From Diprion similis (taxonomy: Eukaryota > Arthropoda > Insecta > Hymenoptera > Diprionidae), in the NCBI RefSeq assembly GCF_021155765.1, contig NC_060114.1, positions 10,383,001 to 10,447,000 on the forward strand: DNA of 64,000 bases, read 5' to 3'. Made by a program: the position numbers and the translations under genes. Below the pieces are notes generated by a model, which saw nothing but the letters and a program-made list of their open reading frames with translations, was not told the DNA's origin and made no database searches. Positions 1 to 13,723 of the stretch are shown in pieces. The first letter of the stretch is position 1; each line of letters opens with the position of its first letter.

Positions 1-3000
1 TTATCTTGAAGAATGAAATAAATTTTTCGCAAACTTACTGGAATCCTGTGAAAACTCACAAGATTTTTAAAATGATCTAAAATTCATTCATATTACATGA
101 AATTTTCTGAAATCATTCGAAATCTCTGTTCCCCTAAAATTCAAAAATCTGGTGTAAACTGAGAAGGGTGGTCAACTTCAAGTTACAGAAATGTAAAAAA
201 GTTTTCACAATTTCGTAGTCCAGCGATAATTTTCCATTCCGAAGAGAAAATGGCTTGAAAGTTCCAAAAGTTGACACATTATAAGACTAAATGCTTCGAA
301 AAAAATGTACCTGAACAGTTTGGATTTAAAAAAAAATGCGTTCTGCATTTCGCAAGTAAGGGTGCTACAAAATGTTAGTTTTATCGTTGAAATGCGGTTG
401 ACTTATCATTTTTCATATAACACAAACTACAGTGTGGCTGGACGGTCCAGCAGCAGATGGCCATCAACGAAGCTGCGTGACAAGGACTTTATCGAGCGTA
501 TAACGGCAGTGAAAGCTTCATGGAAGCAGGAATAAATGCATGACCATGACTGTCAGTTTGAAAAGGCGGAAACCAGGCTGCTCACCCACCCAAAATCAAC
601 CCACACACGCAAAAATCCACGCATATAGGCGTGCTTTAAATAAATTGGTCTGAAACAATTAATCGTGGGACAAAAATTCAGTAAAAGGTGAGCGTATCGA
701 CTTAGACTGACGAAGTCCCCGAACACTTTTCCCAAGGGTCTCATCTCGACCTTGAGGGACCGCTAACTCGGAAATCGAGAAATAAATTTTATATCCTCGA
801 AATTGAATTCACTGTTTTTCCATCAACTTTTATTTCCTACTGTTTCACAGATTTCTTTCCCCACAATTTCCGGAGTTATAAAAAGGTTCTTACACTCAAG
901 TCCCTCTTTGGGAGTTCTAAGCTTTTGATCATGAGGGATGAAATAAGATACTTATAAATCAAATTATACAGATGTAGTTACCAGAATTCATCGATTTACT
1001 AATCGATTCGTACCACATGATGGAATCACTGAAACTCATCATCAAATTTTTGGACTTCCTGCATGAAAAAATATAGCTAGTTTTTTTTTATATCCATGAA
1101 ATCATGTAGGTACCAACGTATAGTCTGAATCGATTTTCATTCAACCCATGGCAATTCAACAGTAACCTTTCTATGATTGCAGTAATTCGCTTAGTCATGC
1201 CCCTACGCATAGTGCTGTGATAATATGATGTGATTTATCCCCAGAGCTCACGCGATCGAGAAAAGCAATATTTCTCAACCATGCCGTACGGTGAGAATTC
1301 AAAAGTCCAAACACTGTGACGCAGCATGATCGCAAAAAGTTAAAATTTCTGTACCACTTATGATCACTCGTCACTCATCACGACAGACGATTTGAAGTCA
1401 ACTCAGCGCCTATTTTAGGACAGAAATAATTTTGAAGTCGTACTGATTAAAGCTGACGATTAAATACAGGGACTCGAATGTTGTCGCTAAAAAAATTTAT
1501 ACCAATATATGTTTCTTCGAATGCATCATCTAATATAAAAGGTTACGAGAGTCACTCAGGATTCAACTATTGTTTGCTACGAAAGATGAACAGGAAAATA
1601 CAAAAGCTGTAAACGGTATGTCAAGCGCTGATCCGTTCGGTGTAGCGCATGATTAATTGATGCAGGTAACGATTCAGTAGACCTTGTTATTTTTCTAGAT
1701 CAATGGAAAATTCCATCGAGCGTGGCGTTGAGTCAATGGACCGCTTTCAATAAAACGTGACAGGAATTCTGAAACAAACCAGAGTGTGTTTCGTCATCAA
1801 CAGCTTTTATATTACACGGTTCCATACGCAGGATATGAATAATCTGAACGAAATAAAAGCGTTTGCGATAACACGTTTGAAAAATAACAAGCTGCAGGGA
1901 AAGAATATTTTTTTTACAATTTCTGTGCAGTTGCTGTTGCGACTTGAAAACTTTATCAAACATCTTTTTCAGAGCATATCGCGGAGAGGTGCGTTAAACT
2001 TTTTTCTTTTCATAAACAAAGGCGGAAAGAAGGAAGAAAAAGAATTGCGTTTTTTTTCTCTCTTACGCATACAAAAGTTTTAATTAATCGAGACCACGTC
2101 CACCTTTTCACAGTTTGTTGGTTTTTTTTTTTTTTTTTTTTTATAACCATTTGCGTTTTCTTGTAAACAGAAAAATATCCTCCAGCTTCGCATCCATGGG
2201 TTTATCCATTTTTAAAAACGTAAGCATACATTAACTAGTTTGCACTCGCCAAAAATATGCTGAGGAGAACTCTGACGATGGATCTAATAGGAATTTCCCA
2301 GATACTTTTAGAAAGGAATTGAAGGAAACTTAGAAACTGAAAGTAGATTTAATGAAACATCATCAGAAATTTTTCAAAGATTTTCAGAAAGCTTTTAAAG
2401 AAAACTTAGAAACATAACTAATTCACAGAGAAAAAATAACCACGTTTATAGGCGAACGGAATATTCAAAATGCAAGAACCGAAACCTTTCAGAATCGTCG
2501 ATATATCTTAGATTGAAATTTGGCTCGGATGAGACTTTTTTCAACACATTTCGTGTTTTTTTAGACTTCCAGGAACGTGTTTATTAATTACTCAAAAAAA
2601 AAAAAAAAACAGATCGATTTGGAAGATATATTAACGATTGTAAAAAGTCCTAGTTTTTTGTATTTCGAATAATCTGTTTGCCTTGAATCAAGTATATATA
2701 TTCAACAGATATGAAAAATTCAGTACCTCTTCAAATAATTTCGAGTAATAGCGAGAATAAACCGTGACGAATGTTCCTATTCGAGAAGAAAAAAACTTGA
2801 TAAAAAAAGCCGTAAAATGTTAATTGATTGAAAAAAGTTGCACTTTGCGTTCTCCTCGCTCATCTCGAAAATTCGCATATCGACCGAAGTCCGTTCCACC
2901 AACCCCTGCACTGATCGTGGAGACGTGTCGCGTGCAGGTATTTTTATCGTCAAAAGTATGAAGGCATAAGCGCACTTGCCTTTTCCACTCGGCGCAAACA

Positions 3001-5480
3001 CGAACGGCACGGTAGTAAGGGTAGTTATTTCTCGGGGTTTACGCGTATTACAGTTGACGCGATAAGGCAGACGTGCGGGAAAGCGCCGCGCCGGAGCACA
3101 ATAGCCAACGAGGATGTAAACGTGGACGCGGATGAGTCTCGGGGAAATTAGCCAACTTGAGACAGCAGTAACGGAACGGGACCCAGATATCAGGACTCCT
3201 AAGCTGTTATGCGCCCGGCGTCACATTCACCACAACGAACTTCCAAACTCGCTTACCCAAATTTACATTCCCGCTACTGTTATTGTAATATTATCATCGT
3301 CCCTTATCTCTGGCCCCGCCCTCCCTCCCGCCTTCACACAAACGTAACGCCCTACATCTCAAACTCTGTTATCCGCATTCAAGTTTCAGATGCATAACCA
3401 GCACGTGGGAGGACACGGTTATCGATTAAAGTCGAAAGCTTGAGCATCGAGAGGAAACGATCGACAAAATAACTCTGTGAAATAGGATGGAGGGAGGTAC
3501 TTGAGGAAATACTCAGTTTTCGAGGACTTTTTTTTTTTTTTTTTTTCATTTTAACCATAGAAAATAAAAATTATTTTCAGATGTCAGGTGAAAGAATTTT
3601 TTTTTTCAATTTTCAAAAATTTTAAATAATACTCAATAGTGTTTATAGAAGTCATTTTTGACTATTTATTTATACATTTTTTTTATGAAATTTTAAGGGT
3701 ACCTCATTTTGTCATTCTACCCCTTTTTGCCCACCCCTTTTCTATGAATAGAAAAGTATCACGTTACACGCATTTTTTAGTTTCTTTCTTTTTCTTTTTT
3801 AGAAAATATTATTTCCTTCGCACGAGTTCATCGATATTTTACATAATTTTGAATATACTTCCTACCTCGACAATTTGTGGTGAGACGCTGCGTTCATTAC
3901 AGAGATGTTTTAGTTATTTGCATGATTTTATGACTCACTGACGAGTTTCCGGTTGGGTTATTCGAAAACAATTAATTATACGACGGTGGCACGTGAAATA
4001 CTCACGCGCTATAAGATAACAGACGTCTAGATAAGAACTGAATTCATTCTAGTGTGAAGTTATGTTGAGGTAAATTGGGTCACGAATTTGCACTTCGCTA
4101 CGTCACGTTCGACAACAAACACTTTTCAACGTACCTGAGCTAATCCGATTAAAAAAGCTCGTCCTTTCCGTGTCATGTATCCAACCTGATAGAATTACCC
4201 TCCAATTAACTTCGTCCCGCGAACCAACACGTGTGATGGAAGAATTTTACCGTTCCTGTAAAGGGTGTTGTAATTTTTTTTTTTTTTTTTTTTTTTTTGT
4301 ACACAGAGTCTCTCCCTGCTCGGTATACTTATTCACAACATTTTTAATACCGAAATCGTGACAATTCCATTACAATTTCACCCCAAAGACGTATACCATT
4401 ACTTTTCAGATAACGTTTAACAAAAACGGATAATAAGAAATTAATTTTTAATAAAATCGGCTTAATGAAACATAAATGTTATCACTGAGAAACGCGACTG
4501 AGCGAAAGATGTGAGAAAAAATTCAGCACCATTCGTTTCCGAAAAACGTATCTTTCGATTAACTGAAGCTGGGCAAGAAGTTCACTTCTGGCAGTCAAGA
4601 AATGACACATTTGTGCAATTTCTGCTTTGCAATTGTCAACAGTTACGTTGCTTCAAATGGATTTTGACTATTAAAATTTTTTTCACTGTCTGAAGTAGAT
4701 ACTTTTCGAATTAAATATAACTTAACCAACTTCAGTAGCAGATTCTACCAGTTTTTCACAGTTGTTTGATTTTAAAACTTTTTTTTTTTTTTTTGATACC
4801 ATATTTTCTAGGCATATCCGTTAATACAAACTGCAGTCTAGCAAAGTAGATAATAATCGCAGAGAAAAGATCGAACGGACTATAACGAAAAACTATAACG
4901 TAGTGGCTTATTTACCCAACTTTAGAACTTTTCTGTTGTTGAAAGTAGAAGTAAAAGGAAAAAATAATAGAGAGGGTAAAAGAAAAGCAAAACCACAACC
5001 TCTGAACCCCCGTATGCAATGAAGATATGATGCAACAATAGAGATCACGAGCTGGAACTCACCACCGTGTGCATATGATACATAGCGTTAATAATGCCGG
5101 CAATCTTTTCAGGCCAAAAGTTAGTGCGGATATGGAGAAAACCGCGGGTCGAGAATGCGGCGTAGCGATCCATAATGTAAGCTCAACTTTTATTATGCTT
5201 TGGCGTGCCTATTATTCATGGAACAACCTGCGGCGGATCGGCTTATTTATTCTTAATACAAAACTCTCCAACGAGCCTTATCACTCATCATACGGCATCC
5301 ATGCTCCTTGGTTTCATAACAACTCAACAGTATAACGGACTGTTGGAAATTGTGACAAATAAATTTGTTCCCCACTTCGGGAGGCTTCAAACCAAACTAC
5401 GTTATTTTCAATTTAGTTATAATAATTTGATGAATTTTTTGAGACGTTTAAACGCCGTCGGTTAATATTTCTAGCAATGG
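1..5480. other. Gene-free AT-rich stretch
   Basis: I see no supported gene. The open frames are short, overlap on both strands, and lack recognisable domains or convincing splice sites. The stretch contains long homopolymer runs (T-runs near 2119-2142, 3530-3546 and 4268-4288; an A-run near 2598-2613). 2,990-3,400 is richer in GC than its surroundings and might be a promoter or CpG-containing exon, but nothing specific could be assigned. Confidence 0.5.
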
Positions 5481-5482
5481 CG

Positions 5483-6053
5483 TCAGATGGTATTGTTTTC
5501 AAAACCGTTTAAATAAATAATTTTTACTTCACAGTCAAACGGTTCGATTGAACCCAAAGTAACTTGACCCGGTACTTTGAATGATGAGCAAAGAACGAGG
5601 ATTGCTCCAAATTTCTCTTGGAACGATAACTGTATTCCGTCAGCATCGAGGCACGAAAGCGGTAGGCCCTGATCTCCTGATAACGCCTTGACGCGGCTTC
5701 CAATTTCTCGAACAATTGGTGACAGCGGTGGGATGTCAATCCTGAGGCTCCAAGGGAACGGCGCAGTTCCTCTGACAGACCGCAAAAGGCTAATACAGTA
5801 CTTCGCATGCAGCTTGTTACCGCGCGGAGGACGTGCCAGGATGGAATATTGTCTTGATAAAGACGTCTCCGAGGAGAGAGCGGTGATATACAAGCTCGGT
5901 GCGATAACTCGAGGGACTACCATATCTATCTATCGTGGGAATACTGTGAACACGACCACCGAGGCGTCCTGCAGTTGTCAAAGCCGGTCTGATCAGTTTT
6001 CGAGATTCAATTTCCAATCGTGAAGTTGCAGAGGAAAACTTTTGCAATAACAA
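5483..6053. other. GC-richer patch with overlapping open frames, unassigned
   Basis: Compared with its AT-rich surroundings this patch has higher GC and open frames on both strands: 146 codons on the minus strand (5483-5923), 78 on the minus strand (5817-6053) and 111 on the plus strand (5688-6023). None resembles a family I recognise, and I could not choose a strand or splice sites. It could be an exon or UTR of an unidentified gene, or chance open frames in GC-rich sequence. Confidence 0.2.
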
Positions 6054-9000
6054 TACCTACCCACGTAGTGTGAAGGTTCGTTCGTGAAACGCGTTCCGGG
6101 ATACGAGATTCCGCTGCAGTGTCTCGTATACTTAAAATACTTTACTGCCACTCTGCTTCCCAATCACTTCGAACCACCTCTGATAACAGGAGCCGAAGCT
6201 AAGCTAGAAGCATTCCAATTCGCCGGATAAACAGCGCCGCAAATCCTGTCACATAAAACGAGAACGCACGTTCAGTTCAATAAAATTTCACACGGTAAGC
6301 CACATAGTTGCAGACTGCCTCGCAGCACTGTATAGATCACATAGTATAAAGCTTAATCTTCAGTCAGCATAACCAGACGAAAAATCGATTCCAAAAGGTC
6401 TTTGGAATATTTCAATTCAACAGTGTTTTTAAAATATTTAGAGTATTTTTTTTAAACTGTTCACGGAGATTTACATTTTCATCATTTTTAAAAAAAGAAC
6501 GCTTATTCTAGATGAACGTATTGCAGAATTCAATATCCTCATTATTCGAGAAAACTTTAACGTTCAAATTTTGCGTTGAAAGACCGAATTTGTAATTATT
6601 TGCCGAAAGATTAAGTTTAGAATCTTCAGAAGATCACCATAATAAAATGTTACATTTACAATAGGCTCAGAGTTACTCAAAACAGTGCATCTGTGGCATT
6701 TATTAAAAAAATCTCGTTTCAGAATGGATGATATAAAAATGTTCAAATATAATTTTAAGATTTTTTGCAATATGATGCAATTATACAACCTGCACTGTAA
6801 ATAAAATTCATTACAAATTAAGATTTAAATGATGTCACCAATCACTAGCTACCATCAAGATGCTTAATTAAACAGAATTCTGGCACTCCAGGATTCACAA
6901 TAATTCTTCATAGAAAAAAGCATCGGAAAAAACTCGAGGTCCACATGGATTATAAATAATTTAATTATTCAGATGTGCGGTCAGAGTTTTGAATAATAAC
7001 GGTTCAATAATAGCTCAGTTAAAACGAGGAGGAAAACACAGATTCAAGAATAATTCTGTATCGATTCCGACGATATTCTACATTGAGTACGTAGTGTATC
7101 AAATTTTTTAGAATTTCCAGATTTTCTACAAATTTTTAGAGAAATTGTAACGTTTCATACAATTTAAAAAAAAAATATTTCCGCACAAAATAGTAGGTAC
7201 ATGTACACAGTTTCTCATAGAAACTTGTAGATGTTCCTGTTTTTGAAAAAAATTTCAATTTTTTTAATAAAAAATGTACAAGAAAATTAACAATTATTTA
7301 TGAACCACTACGCATATTCACAACCTTGTACGAAATAATACGAAATGTTCGAACGTCCGTAGAAATTTGTAGTAGTGAAAATTTTCATCCGGTCAATAAT
7401 CTTTTTTACTAATATCAGCTTGCCAAACAAGATAAAGCGTTCACCTAAAGCAGACACCGTAACGCAACATCGTGTAGCTTTGCGAAGCGCATGAACTATT
7501 CGCAGCCCTCATCCTCCCTGCAAAATCGAGCACACATAAACCCTCCAGGGGGTTCCGTTGAGTCGTGGTTTGTTTGGGCGCTCCGAGAAGGTACAAGGTA
7601 TGCATACACGTGTACACAAGTAGGTATTCTGCGAGCCCAACTACGGATGTGTGTATAAATTTCCACAGTGTCGAAATGAGGGCAGCAAGGTGGTGAGTAA
7701 TATCGGAGAGCAGATATTACGGGGCGAAGGATTTACCCGGAAAATAGCGCGCCCCCAGTTTCGCCGATGATAAATCGGGCTCAACTATCTAACCGTCGCA
7801 AATGACGTCGTTGCAGCCCAGCGACGACCCCTTCTCGCGAAAGAAATTTAAGGCTCTAAAACCTTATCTGTCTCCCACTACCCGCCGTTTCAATACGTAC
7901 CTACTTCAACCTGCTGGCCACCGAGTCGGCTCCATTCAGAACGGGGGTCATTTGAACCAGAAACTTTTTTGCACTAACCCACGTTACGACTCATCCCTGC
8001 AGGAATTTCCTGAGTGGGTCCTACCGCCTCACCAAAAAACTTTGGGGACAGAGATTTGTGCCTTTTGTTTCTGGCGAGCATATTTTCAAAGATTTTAGCG
8101 GTACTGAGACTGGAATCATACCATTATACTAATTACACAGACACGTAAGCGAAAAGTGTTTCCTCCGATGGACCAACCTTACAATACTTGAAACTTGCGC
8201 ATCGAAAAATCTTACAATGTTCGAGATCGACAAACGAATGTTTCAAATAGGATTACTTAAAATCTGGGGATGATGGAGCAATTTTGACACCAGATTCGAA
8301 TTCAGCATGTCCAAAAACACGTGGTTACGATGGTCTAGTCCGTCGGACAAGACACTTTTCGTTATGTGCTGGTGTCATTGCCATTTCATAGAACTTAATT
8401 TGTAACCAATAAAATTGCACGGATTATTCTGAAGAAGTCAGTATCGCCATTGAGATTCATGAGATTCTGACCCCTATAAATTGTTGCAAAATATACGTTG
8501 TGACAGATTTGAAAACGAAAGATCAGCAATAGAACATATTATACTACCACGCACTAAGGCTTGGGAGTAGCTCTAGAAAACCAGAGACGTCAAGACACGA
8601 GGCTTCGTAATTCCCACCCGAGAATAAGCGTCCGTGTATAGGACCGATCATTAATCAAAAGTACCATTAATTACGAGGGTTAACCATCAATTGGACGCGT
8701 GAACCTACCATAAATTCTTGAGAATATTCGCGAGGGATTTTTTGTCAAAATCTATTTTCTGCAACGGTACGAAGCACATTGAGCTCGGCTATGTTAGACG
8801 GGGTATTATACCCTTCTAGAGTGACGTGAAAGCCGTTATAACACAAGGTCTCATCTGCAAAAAATACACACCGCAGTTTATGTACGCAACAAGTTTACTC
8901 GCCTGCAATGTATCGCCTGATGTACTCCACAGGGCTAATGTAAGTGGGAACAGGGCCAAGTGTCTTTTGTCTTGGGACTGCTACAGTTTTCGAAGAAAGT

Positions 9001-11830
9001 CTTCGGCATGACGTATTAAACCATTTGAGATACCGCACGTGTGAGAAGCCTCAATTCAACTCACAGCTTGGACTCAAAACTTGTTAATTCATTTTTTGTT
9101 CCCGTTTTCGTCAAATTAAAGTTTTTGTACCATTGTTTTTTTTTTTTTTTTTTGTCGATAAGACTTGATCAGGAATCTACCACCTTCATACACCTGTCAC
9201 CACTGTCAAAAAGTTTGTCTCTGTCCAACTGTAAGGCTTGCTGAATGAGGAAAATATTCAAATAATCGTTTTGATCAAATCTTTATTTCCTCTATTGGTA
9301 TGCATCGGGTGAAAGTCTCGCGATCAGGTTAATGATCAAACTTGCTCACGCCGTAAGCTGCACCCCTCGTGAAGTAGGAAATTCGTACGTCTTAAGCTTT
9401 GGAATACATCAGACTCAGCATCTCCGAGGAAAATGCAGACTATCTGTTTCTACTAATTGGACACGATGTACATGACGTACCGTTATTGTGTCAACAATTC
9501 CTAAACTCACTCTGTTTTTTATAACTGAAAAAGTGATTGGAAGATAAAAGATGTTACGAAGCGGGAACCACAAATTGTGTTGGAATAAAATTTCGGTCAG
9601 TACTTGATCTCGAAACTGAGTCAATCATTTTTATCATATTATCAAATCACCATGTTTTGATCACCATGTACCGAAATACGTTAGATGAATTCAAATTAAC
9701 CAACTCGTGATGTGTACCTGAGTGCACACTAACCGTAATCGTATCGCGATGGGCATGGTCTACTCTTGATGACAAAGTTGGTTCAAACGATGCTGTTGTC
9801 CAGTGCATCCGAATTACAGAATTCTAAACTTCACCCCAAAAATGGAGCAAAAACTGGCAAACAAGGTCGGTAGTTGGAATACGCTGGGTGAACCACCCTT
9901 GACGTTATATTGAGTCGTGCACAGAAACGTATCTCCCACTTCGAAGGGTTTCCCAGCTCCGGAGGGAACCAAGAGGGACAAAAAAGCGTGTCGCAGGTTA
10001 CTGAGAGAGCTGGAATTTCCGTTTGAATATCTCGACCCGATGCTGCTTACACGTAGAGATATATAAATATATCCGCTTACGCACGCAATTGGAATTGTTA
10101 TGTCGGTATATTTTACAGTCGACTGCACGGATTCGTATCTACGGTGAAGCATCAGAATCAACGAATTCAATTTTGTAACTATGAGTGATTGCGTTCGCTT
10201 CGTATAATTCAACTCACATGAATTTTTCGTTGCCTTGGATTTATCACCCTACGACATCATCGATGATTACGAATCCGTCAAGCTTCGAAGAGAGAAGTAA
10301 GTTAGGAAAAAGTGTCTTTCAAAGTCCAATGAAATGTTTGTCCAAGAACTCGAAGACATCCATGTAAAAAATATTCAAAATAATCTAACTTGATCCAATG
10401 TGAGTAATGAAATATCGTGAAAATCGTTAATTCATCAAAAATCAACCTTACTGACTCAAATAAACACCTTTGGTTCATCGCGCAATAACTTCAACTTTTT
10501 CGAAATATTAAAATTTCAGTGAGTCATGATTTTTTTGAGTAGAATGATCCATTTTTCGGTATTTTGTTATTTTATAAATTTCTTTTTCATATATTCAAAA
10601 TTTCATTTTGCTGAATATGACTAATTTGCCTTATTTCAATCTACATCTCCGTTTCTATGCAACGATTTTTTAAGTGAAATCTCTATTGGGTGAAAAGTAC
10701 TAATTGCCTCGATGGAGATTCCTCGCAGCGTTCAGTTTCTCTGAGAGGATTAGTTCTCCTAATCGTGCCAAATGATCAAGTTACATAGAAGATGAATAGT
10801 TGAGCTACGGTGATGTAACGATCAAATTCGAGCTCCCTAAGAGGTTAAAGTGCGGGTAAAAATAGAGGGAGCTTCGACAAGTAAGAAAATTCAACACTAA
10901 AGCGTGTAAGAAAATTTGATCATCGTTTCTTGGTCCATAAATCTAAAGTTATCACGTATCTAGGTACCTGTGCCGAGGCACCACCGTAAGCCCCATGCCT
11001 TATACCGGTAGCACAATCTCAGGGGGGTGGAAGGGGGGGATGGAGCGATATCTCTGGATGTTGTACAACAACACAGAAGAACCCGGGGAAAAGTGGGTAG
11101 CGTTTTCTGAAAGGGAAGGAAGAGAGCCTGTGTGCCGTACTCGATATCTTTATGCCAATCTGTCCGCATATGCGAAGAACATGTAAATACGACGCCTCGC
11201 AAGTGGCGTGGCAGGCAGACTGGAGGAGGTGCTCTTTCCTCTATGATACAGACGTCCTTTGACTGCGCCCAACAAAAATGTCGGAAGATCCAAGGTAATG
11301 TAATAAAACCAAATACTCTCATGGATCAGATATATTATGGTTCCCAGGATTTCACCCCTCTCTTCTTTTCTCTCTCTCTCGCACAAAAAAATATAAAAAT
11401 CCTATCCCTCCGCTCCCACTTTATGGACGACATAAAAGTATCTTTAATCAGACACAGCGCCACGCAGGCTGCACGACATGTTCGGCTATATAACTTTTCT
11501 CTCTATCTACTCTTTCGCAATTCATCAAAATATCTGTCCAACTCTTCGCCCACCAATGTGGGGTCGTAGTTGCTGTTTTACCTTCTTTGAACGCGTGTAC
11601 GCGTCGGGTTACACGTATTCCTTCGGCATAGACACGCCGCCATTAGTATCGCGTTCCCGTATCAGTTTGACGACACCCTTGAACAAGAACGGGTCTGGCA
11701 ACCTAGACGTCCGATGCTTACGATGTTTTTTGACTCGCGAAATTCTCAACTGTATTTACATCACATTTCACTGCTTTACAGTTTTAACAGGAAATGTTGC
11801 TTTTATTCTTTCTAAGAATCTCTGTCCAAG
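6054..11830. other. Gene-free stretch
   Basis: No coding region, RNA gene or mobile element could be supported. A short perfect inverted repeat (8-bp arms, 6101-6108 and 6122-6129) is present but unremarkable. Open frames near 7802-8098 (98 codons) and 10960-11570 are short, have no recognised motif and occur on both strands at once. Confidence 0.45.
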
Positions 11831-12017
11831 GGTTTTTGGAGTCGCTGATTACGAATCTGAAATCAGATTTTGAAAGTTCAGTGTAACCAATCCAATCAGC
11901 GACCACGAAAACCCCTGCATAGAGTTTATTGACCGGTTTTTCGTCCACCATATTGAATCCACCGTCTTGAATTTTTGAAGTTTGACTTCAGATCCGTAAT
12001 CAGCGACCCCAAAAACC
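11831..12017. mobile_element. Short inverted-repeat element (MITE-like), 187 bp
   Basis: The two ends form an imperfect terminal inverted repeat of about 45 bp. The left end starts GGTTTTTGGAGTCGCTGATT, and the right end read on the other strand starts GGTTTTTGGGGTCGCTGATT. Similarity continues for about 25 bp more. No ORF lies between the arms, so it would be a non-autonomous DNA element or a palindromic interspersed repeat. No clear target-site duplication was found. Confidence 0.6.
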
Positions 12018-12853
12018 ACAGAATACTATCTCGTCATAAAAGCTGACTCGGTACAATAATTAGTGACTCAAAGGGTTCATCTTGTCTCAGCACGTAGGAG
12101 TAGACACTAACTATGAAGTGTGGGGTAATCATTCCGAGAGTTAATGTATCGTTATAACGGGTCGAGCAGCCATTGCAGCTACCGAAATCCGACACGAAAA
12201 GCCGGGTGAGAGAGTAAGCATTTATATTTCCAAGCAGGAACGAGCGTAAGGGGAAAATAAAGTAGTTACGGTCAGGCTATAAGAATTAGAGACGGGGTAG
12301 AATTCTGATAATTTTCGCAGTTTACTGCCTTCCCTTTACAACGCACCGTGCCACCCTGCATGTATACCGGCCACGCTTCTTCCCTTGGGGACACTATAGG
12401 CCCAAGAGCTTGCAGGGATGAGACAAGATGGCTACTCGAGTCCTGTTCTCGCCTGGAAGGAAAGGAGCCACGCAGTGCCACTTCCGAGGGATGACCCGCT
12501 GAGCCCCAAGCGGTCCTGCAGAGTAATTTCGTCGAGGAAGCTGCAAGCTCAACCCAACTCGCAACTTCAAAAGCCGTCCGAAGTTGTTCCCCAATTTATT
12601 TTTCCTCCTGCCGCACCATCAATTTTCGAATCAAGTATGTCATGAAGTTGTATCGCAAAGTTGACGGCACCATTAGTAGCACATCGTGCACAAAAAGAAT
12701 TTTCCAACCGTCAAGTTTAAATGATCTATATTGTTAACGACGGACATTTTTTCACATCTGCATCTTCTGCATCTCGTTCCGCATATTTATATCGAAAGTT
12801 CATCGAAACTTCCTAAGAATACCGGGATTGACGATAAGCACGCTTATTGGCCG
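12018..12853. other. Gene-free stretch with a GC-richer centre
   Basis: About 12,300-12,640 is richer in GC and open in three frames (66-75 codons), but the frames share no similarity with a family I recognise and lie on both strands. I cannot support a gene. Confidence 0.3.
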
Positions 12854-12943
12854 TTCCATAAGTTCCTAATAGATGACGGTGTGAGTTGATCTATTGAGTT
12901 CCATAAGATTTTAATAGATGGAGGGGTCAATTAACCTATTGAC
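12854..12943. repeat. Tandem duplication of a 45-bp unit
   Basis: Two adjacent 45-bp units (12854-12898 and 12899-12943) both begin TTCCATAAG, contain TAATAGATG at the same offset, and end CTATTGA plus one base. They differ at several internal positions, so the duplication is not recent. It lies in non-coding sequence. Confidence 0.7.
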
Positions 12944-13595
12944 ATCTGTATTAACCCTCGAATGGTAACGTGTTTTTCGGCACTCTTGAATGGTAACGGT
13001 GAGTAACTCGTGCCTGGCGCTTTGAAAAGTGTCCAAAGTGGTGCCAAAAATGTCTCAAAAATTCATGGAATCTCATCAACTATCCTAGAATACGGACCAA
13101 TCACGACGTTGATGATTTGATCATTTGTTTAAACAATATAATCATACAAACAAAGAAAAACGTGAAGAAGCTAGCAAGGGGAGACGGTTAACATGACCAG
13201 ATGCCTTAAAATTGATGATTGACTCAAACTAATGCTAGAGGAGTCGACAGCCCGCAGCTTTGCCGTGTTGATCTCGCTCGAAAGCTACTTTGGGACTCGC
13301 TGATCCAGCGCTCCGAAATTACGTTGTTCTCGCTCGAAGTTCGGATCCATACTGCCTCAACCCCCATCTCCGATTTCTGGCTCTCGCTCGAGCGCCTTTT
13401 CAAGCTCCCCTCTATTTTCCATTCTCTCTACTTCTCTCCCTCTTTCGTAAGACGACTCTAGACAAATTTGACAAGAAGGGATTATCTTTTCGCAGTTGTA
13501 TAACGTGAATTGACATTTGTCGGTAATAACTCGGATTTAAGTAAACAAATTACAAGAACTCGTTAATCAATCCATTCATTTTCAGTCTGTCTCAG
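12944..13595. other. Gene-free stretch with repeated CTCGCTCGA motif
   Basis: No gene is supported. Between about 13,268 and 13,395 the motif CTCGCTCGA occurs three times, with a fourth partial copy (CTCGCTGA). Two 72-80 codon open frames cross this patch, but their composition follows the repeat and they have no domain. The patch could be a GAGA-like regulatory element. Confidence 0.25.
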
Positions 13596-13723
13596 ATAAA
13601 ATTCACATCATCATACCAGATAATCTAGAAAAATTGCACTTCCTCTAAGACAAAAAAAAATCAGGTTTCGAGGGTGTGCAATTCGTCTAGTCTGCCTGGT
13701 ATTATGATGTGATTTTTTTTACA
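13596..13723. ncRNA. Pre-miRNA-like hairpin (candidate)
   Basis: Two arms (about 13603-13640 and 13674-13713) pair as an imperfect stem of about 38 bp around a loop of about 36 nt. By eye about 30 of 38 positions match, and G:U pairs would add more. The arms start TTCACATCATCATACCAG and, read on the opposite strand, ATCACATCATAATACCAG. Size and mismatch level fit an animal pre-miRNA, but I do not recognise the mature sequence. A tiny palindromic MITE remnant would look the same, and the strand cannot be chosen. Confidence 0.35.

Noticed and set aside
2119-2142. Long T-run as a possible retroposon tail
   Set aside because: No upstream SINE-like body or flanking duplication is visible; such runs are common in this background.
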